64,000 nucleotides of DNA from Phalacrocorax aristotelis (lineage: Eukaryota; Chordata; Aves; Suliformes; Phalacrocoracidae): the NCBI RefSeq assembly GCF_949628215.1, contig NC_134281.1, positions 38,610,512 through 38,674,511 of the forward strand, given 5' to 3'. Positions 37,721 to 64,000 of this stretch are shown one piece after another. Both the position numbers and the translations under genes were made by a program. Each line of letters begins with the position of its first letter. The first letter of the stretch is position 1. The notes below the pieces were generated by a model. The model ran no database searches and was not told the DNA's origin. It saw only the letters and a program-made list of their open reading frames with translations.

Positions 37721-40700
37721 TGTAGAGTTGCAGCTCCTAGTACAGCTGTAAATGATACAACAATGAAGAGTTGCTGGGCACACAACATGTTTCATTATAA
37801 AAATGTAGTTACAGACAGGGTGACGCAGGAAGGCAAAGGAAGTCTCCTATGCTCTTTAAAACAGGAGTAAAGCATTTAAACATAATTTGGCCCACACTCA
37901 TTGAACATTCAGAGACTGTTTTATCAGGAACTTCACAGATGTTTTTCCCCATTCAAGAATTTAGATACCAAAACATCCCAATAAAAACCATAAAGCTTGT
38001 TCACATCTAGAATTGTCTTAAATATGTGTGCTTCCATGCATGTTTTAGAAGACTAACACTGCTTTGTATATTAGCATGTAATATACCCCACTTAAACTGT
38101 TTCAATTAGCATTTTAACTAGACAACATTTTGTCTCTGGAACGTAATACACCTGCATTAAAAAAACTCCAAACTGAAGCCAGCCTTGACGAGGCCACAAC
38201 TCTGTGCACAGTTGTAGTTTGGTGTAGTTCAGCTTCACAATAGCAGTTCTATCAGTTGCAGCTCCTCAGCTGACATCTGAAAGGCAGCACCCCCAGCCTC
38301 CTGGTTCAGAACATGCATGTGCTCTGTCAGCACTGACCACATCGAGCATCACCAGTCAGACAGCTTGCCTGAGCATCAGAAACTTCCGTTTCGCTGGAGA
38401 GCAAAGGATGGAAGACAGCAGGTGCGACTCCAGTTAGTGCCACTGTCCCGAATTTGAAGTCCTACACTGAACTTTCGTTATGCATTCAGACTCCTGAAGC
38501 TGGTGTTAGGCCTTCTCTTCTCTGACAGAAATCCAAGTGTATGGCAAGAAAAGCAGAAACAAAAGGAACATCCATTTTCCACCTTCTTTTCTTTCTTACA
38601 GTCACAAATCATAAGGCTGAATTCACCTACCCAAGTTGTCTCAATAAAACTGAAAGAATGCATCTTTGGAATAAAGCACATACCTCTGGACTTGACCATG
38701 TTCTTAGAAGGTAATATAATGGCTGTTGATTCCCCCCCCTATTTTCTTCACACAATTTTACATACCTGAATTATTCATTATGCTTTCGCAAATTCTCATA
38801 CAGCATCTTGCAAAATTTATTGCTGGGAATGTTTGCTACACTACAGTACTTAAGATCAAGTATTAAGATAATGTCAGGATCTTTCCATATAAAGATTTCC
38901 ATGGGAAAAAAAAACGTTATGGAAGTACAAATTTCTGAAAGCCTTTAATAAAGGACCTGTAACTGAAGACTGAGAACAGTAGATAAATTACTGCAAAGTG
39001 TCTATGTAAGCTCAGAAAAAAGCCTTATCAGTACTTTTAGCAAAATAGAGGTAGACAGTAACAATGTATTCTGCACCAAAGTGACCTACGTCTTGACACA
39101 GACACACTGGGCGACTAATTTTTTCACAGTACATTTAACAGAAAATGTTATTTTGTTTGCAGAAGAAAAACTGATTACTCTTTCTACAAATACAATATTT
39201 TTAAAAAAATTATGTCAAGAATGGAAGAATATTCTTCAGAAGTTTTTAGTTTGTGCACATACTCACCCCTTTTTAACTTACAACCTTTTAAGATCTTTAC
39301 AAATCACAGCAAACATAGGAATTGAAGTTGACAAGACCTTCTTACAAGAAAAACTGCAATAAGATTAAAAGGATTTCAACCGACAGTGAAATGTTGTACC
39401 CTGTCATGCAGTATCATCCACATATTAATTTTTAGGGTGTCTCTGTCTATACTAGACTAGAAATTCTGAAGGGGATTCTTTTTTGTCTACACAACATAGG
39501 AAAAATGCAAATTCCTATGTACTGAACAGTATTTCCTTAGATGAAGGGAACTGGCACTTGCAAAGGTAACCAAGAATCAGAAAAAAATTTTAAAGTTTTA
39601 TGTTAAACTTTACAGTTAAGATCAAACATGATCAGTGCTCTCATTCCCTCATACTCGACAGAAAGCCTGCTGTAACTTTTCTTCCAAACCTTGAAAAATA
39701 AATTAATTCCAGGCTTTGACAAAAGAATTCATCAGGCAAGTGGACAACTCAAAAGAGTAGGCTTTTTACCTGGTCTAAAAGCCTGTAGAGAAGGCTTAAA
39801 AAAATGCACTAGAAACTTGATCATTCTTATATACATTCTCTCTGATATTCTCTACAAGTAAAGGTCTACCAAAAAGTTACTTTGTCCAGTTCTTACTCTC
39901 TACTAACACCAACAGGCTGGATAAAACTAACCATCTGCCTTTTAAAACTGTGTTTGAAACAATTTTAGACCTTCCTTAAACATAAGTACAAAGATTATCA
40001 AAGACTTCCTCCCCTTCATGATCACCTTTTAATGTACATTTCAACTGGATTACCAGTCAGTCTCAGCCAGGGTGTGTGGAATGTGAATTAAGAGGCAATT
40101 TTAGGGCTTCTGTGAAGACAAAGAGGGCTTCATCCTTCAGAGAACAAGTATTTTCCATAGCTAGTTTTATTCTCAATTACACCATAATCAAGTGTTGGCA
40201 ATTATCATCTTAAAAACTACAAAAGCAGAATTTCAACCCAGCAACAAATTTAGCATAACTCTATATTCAGTTACAAGTCACTGTCCTATAGAGACCTTCT
40301 CTTGAATGCTTAATGTTAGCAAGTTTCACTATACATACTCAAAGGTATGCTCCATTTCAAATATCAGTGAAATTTTGTCTAAGGGACTTATCAATAAATG
40401 AAGACATTTATATACTTAATGGAACCATAATTTTTGTTTTCACTGGTACCAATTACTATTAGAAGAAAAAGCTTTCTTCTCAGTGTATAAAAGTGATGGC
40501 AAAGATGAGCGGGAAGAATTAAATACACCAGTGCGTGGCATTAAGTGCATGGCTTAAGTAGGGTTTTGTTTGGGGTTTGTTTTTCATATTTTCTTTCATT
40601 TTTTTTTTTAAAGTGCTTTGTGTGATCCACCATCAAAACACACTTGTGTAAAGACACATGCTAGCATGGTTGATATCATGGAAATGCAAAAATTAAGCAT

Positions 40701-41001
40701 TCACACTATTGTTTTGACTTAAATATAAAAAAAAAAATGCAAAGGCCCATATACTTAGATACAGATTAGAAATGTTTCTACGTCTCTTATATACAACCAA
40801 AGAACTTGTTACACTGAGATTATTAGAACCAGCCTGTTCTGATAGTTTACGAAGTGACAAAACCCGCAGTAAAGCTATTGCTTCACATTCATAATGTAAA
40901 CACATCTCAAAGAAGAGTATGCTAACAGTTTCAGAGATGACATAACTTAAATCAGTAAAACCAAAGCAACTGGGCATATCAACCTTTTGTCTCTACGATG
41001 C
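37721..41001. other. Intergenic between MSH4 5' side and RABGGTB 3' end
   Basis: No exon, RNA gene or clear repeat was recognised. The right part should be the RABGGTB 3' UTR. A G/T-rich tract lies at 40561-40585. Confidence 0.5.
40166..40171 (-). terminator. Candidate RABGGTB poly(A) signal (AATAAA)
   Basis: This is the first canonical AATAAA I see on the minus strand after the RABGGTB stop, giving a 3' UTR of about 830 bases. It is unconfirmed. Confidence 0.3.
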
Positions 41002-53291
<12,290 letters not shown>

Positions 53292-53560
53292 CTTCCCCGC
53301 CTGCACCGGAAGGAGCGCGGCGGGGCGGGGCGAGCCGTGGCGGCGGCAGGGCCCCGCTAGAGCTGCCCGCGGGCGCCTGCGGGGCGGGCCCGCGCCCTCC
53401 GGGCCGTCGGATCCTACCGCGGGCAGCCGTCGCCCTCCGGGGGCGGGGAGGGTCCTTCGGCTCCGCGGCTCTCCCGGGGCCGGCGCCGGCGGCGCCTGGG
53501 AACCCGCAGCGGGCCCGCCCGAGGGGGCCCCTCCAGCCTCCTGCGGGTAAGAAGATGCTT

Positions 53561-54194
53561 AGGCTTGTCACAGTTAAAGGTTATCATGAAACCGGTGAGG
53601 GAGCTAAGTTAAAGTACGCTAACGCCAACCATGCGCTTTCCTGCATCACAGCGAACAGGACAACACTTAGATATAACTTTAGTTTCCTTCTCTTACCTCA
53701 GTTCTACAGAAAAGCAGAATGTAGTCACAGAGCAGGCAAGGATAACTGTCCTTTTGTTCAAAAAAACCCCCTTTGCTTCCTAATTAAAACTGTCTAGGGT
53801 GATTATTCTCTTGATTACCAGCACTTGATGCTGGCACACGTCCCCCACAGAACCATGCCAGGCAGGAACGCCATTTTGATTTTTTACAAGAAACACTGTA
53901 TCTACTGCTGGCTTGCATAGAAGAGTCAAAAATAAGGTCTATTTTTTACATAGGTCAAATGCTTATCAAGGATGTTGCATTACTGGACTTCTGCAAGTAA
54001 GTAAGCTGGTGATTCATAGTGATAAAACACTTTATTTAAAGAACTAATTTCCCAGGTGGCCTACCTGAAGAATAAGCATTGCAAAACTGATAATTGATGG
54101 CAATAATTGTATGGTCCAGCGCTAAATTCAGATGATGGATGAAGTTGACCATAGCAAGGCCAGGACATTTTGGTGAGAAATTGCAAATGAATTC
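53561..54194. other. Intergenic between RABGGTB 5' side and ACADM 3' end
   Basis: No exon, RNA gene or repeat was recognised in this stretch. Confidence 0.5.
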
Positions 54195-54690
54195 ACAGAA
54201 CAGTCTCCTGAGATCATTGAGTGCGACCCACCTGCCCAAGCAGGGTCAGCTAGAGCAGGTTGTCTAGGACAGTGTCCTGCCGAATTTTGAATATGTCCAC
54301 AAATGGAGGCTCCACAGCCTCTGCCGGTGTACAACACCCCTCACAATTAAAAAAAAAAGTTTTCTTGTGTTCCAGTGGAATTTTATGTGTTCTAATTCAT
54401 GCCCGTTGCCTCTTGTCCTGTCAGTGGGCACTACAGAGGAGAGGCTGGCTTTCTCTTCTTCATTGCACCCCCATTAGGTATTTATGCACATAAAATTATC
54501 CCTGAGCCTTCTCTTGTCCAGGCTAGAGTCTCAGCCTCTCCTCACGCAACAGATGCTCCAGTCCCTTAATCATCTTTGTGGCCCTGTGCTGGACTCCCTC
54601 CAGTTAAGTCCCTGTATTTCTTGTACTGAGGAGCCTAGAACTGGACACAGTACTGCCGGTACGGCCTCACCAGTGCCGGGTAATTTGTAC
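54195..54690 (-). mobile_element. CR1 LINE fragment, diverged
   Basis: About 500 bases of CR1 3' region, between RABGGTB and ACADM. The blocks 'atttatgcacataaaattat', 'cctgagccttctcttgtcca' and 'ctggacacagtactgc', then 'ggcctcaccagtgc', follow the CR1 3' coding and UTR order. It is more diverged than the copy at 7645-8184 and so probably older, of a different subfamily. Confidence 0.88.
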
Positions 54691-54976
54691 AAGAAACCCA
54701 GGGACCATCCATTCTGCCAGCACTGTCAAGAATGGTCTATCCAAGGTTGAAAAAAAAATCTCAAAACTCCTTCTCAGCTGTTCTTGCTGCAAACATAGTT
54801 AAGTATAATAGGTTTAAATATACTGGATTTGAAATAATCTCCTAAGTAATTCTTAAGGAAAAGCTACTCACTTTCTCTTCAAGTGAATCATTCTCATTGA
54901 ACATTTACTTGCTTAAGTGGGCGTAACAGTGCGAAAGGCCACATTCTTTCAAGCCGATATTGTTACTATTGGATAG

Positions 54977-55567
54977 TGTCCTGGTTTTGGCTGGAATACA
55001 GTAAATTTTCTTCACGGTAGCTAGTATGGGGCTATGTTTTGGATTTGTGCTGAAAACCACTGATAGCCCAGGGATGTTTCATTATTGCTGAGCCGTGATT
55101 ACATGGAGTCAAGGCCTTTTCTGCCTCTCACGCCACCGCACCAGTGAGCAGGGTGGGGGTGCACAAGAGGCTGGCGGGGACAGAGCTGGGACAGCTGACC
55201 CTAACTGACCAAAGGGACATTCCATACCATAGCATGTCATACTCAGCATATAGAGGTGGGGGAAGAAGGAGGAAGGGGGGGAACATTCAGAGCAATGGCG
55301 TTTGTCTCCCCAAGCAACCATTACACGCGATGGAGCCCTGCTTTCCCGGGGAGGGCTGAACACCTGCCCGCCGATGGGGAGTAGTGAATGAATTCCTTGT
55401 TTTGCTTTGTTCGCGTGCACAGCTGTGCTTTACCTGTTAAACTGTCTTTATCTCACCCATGAGTTTTTGCACTTTGACCCTTCTGATTCTCTCCCCCATC
55501 CCACTGTGAGGGGAGTGAGCGAGCGGCTGGGTGGGGCTTAGTTGCTGCCTGGGGTTAAACCCGAACA
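54977..55567 (+). mobile_element. Solo LTR, avian ERVL-like family
   Basis: A 591-base LTR starting TGTCCTGGTTTTGGCTG and ending CCGAACA. Flanking pentamers GATAG and GATGG look like a decayed 5-bp target duplication. The sense strand has TATA-like 'cagcatataga' and the conserved 'gaattccttgttttgcttt' block. It is closely similar to the copy at 13454-14027, so the two are of similar age or subfamily. No internal retroviral sequence is present. Confidence 0.9.
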
Positions 55568-56127
55568 GATGGTATCTAAATCCTCAGAGCCATTACACAT
55601 GCAGACAATAGCAATGCAGGCCTTCATACTGCTGGACTGGAAAGGGTATTCAGCTGCTGTGGGCAGTAACGTGGTAGGAACTGAAGTACAGCTATTAACA
55701 TATTTCAGACACTGGACAACTTAGCCAAAATACAATTTAAGTTATGTGACAAGCAAAATTAATAAAAACCAAGCATACTTCTCTTAAAATGCAGCAACTA
55801 CTCTCAGAAATAACATTCTGGTCATCTAACTGTATAGTGAGAAAAAACTGCATTGTAAGGTTCTCATTTCTTGCCCATTTTGTATTTCAACAACCGATCA
55901 CTTTGGAATTCAGAATGTTTATAAAATACCAGCTTTGTCCGTCAGGACTGAAGTGACTGACTGGACAGGGAGAACAGAAGTAGTCCTTAATAATGTACAG
56001 AAAAAAAAGATTCTGAAGGAAAGTTGTTTTTCTTTTTTTCTTCCATCCCTTTTTAATGCTATTGGAGAAATGCACCAAAATCCTCTTCCATGAAAACACA
56101 GGACACTACAGCAGCACCAGACACACT
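55568..56127. other. 3' flank and 3' UTR of ACADM
   Basis: Unique-looking sequence between the LTR and the ACADM stop. A minus-strand ATTAAA at 56052-56057, about 70 bases after the stop, is a weak poly(A) candidate. Nothing else was recognised. Confidence 0.4.

Positions 56128-64000
<7,873 letters not shown>

Overview
This is a stretch of a bird nuclear genome. The signs are vertebrate GT-AG genes with long AT-rich introns, several 5'-truncated CR1 LINEs (the main avian retroposon) with the usual 3' tails, and solo LTRs of an avian ERVL-like family. GC-rich CpG islands sit at three gene starts. The LTR type suits a neoavian bird, perhaps a passerine, but I cannot fix the species.

All four protein genes lie on the minus strand, so the gene order is read from right to left. 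ACADM (medium-chain acyl-CoA dehydrogenase) enters at the right edge; its last eight exons (exons 5 to 12 by human numbering) lie at 56128-64000. RABGGTB (Rab geranylgeranyltransferase beta subunit, 331 residues, 9 exons) is complete at 41002-53291. MSH4 (meiotic MutS homologue, 942 residues, 20 exons) is complete at 10346-37510. NAA20 (NatB catalytic subunit, 178 residues, 6 exons) is complete at 3497-7302. Each exon was placed by reading the translation against the remembered human protein and requiring consensus splice sites and matching phases. In every case the summed coding length is an exact multiple of three.

Two copies of a SNORD45 (U45) box C/D snoRNA lie in RABGGTB introns 2 and 3, a location known from mammals. 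The intron 2 copy is intact. It has a terminal stem and boxes C, D' and D, and two guide stretches whose fifth bases before D and D' fall on 18S A159 and U172. The intron 3 copy is altered, with a weak C box and a duplicated D-box segment.

Layout: 1-2492 intergenic, nothing recognised; 2493-2950 solo LTR; 3497-7302 NAA20 with its CpG island at about 6550-7640; 7645-8184 CR1; 8185-10345 intergenic; 10346-37510 MSH4 with an LTR in intron 17 and a 1.1 kb CR1 in intron 11; 37200-37720 MSH4 CpG island with NRF1 and YY1 motifs; 37721-41001 intergenic; 41002-53291 RABGGTB; 52980-53560 CpG island; 54195-54690 CR1; 54977-55567 solo LTR; 56128-64000 ACADM.

The genes do not form a pathway: N-terminal acetylation, meiotic crossover control, Rab prenylation and fatty-acid oxidation are separate jobs. 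ACADM-RABGGTB-MSH4 is a conserved vertebrate neighbourhood. NAA20 next to MSH4 differs from the human arrangement and is the main structural surprise. I found no wholly new system.
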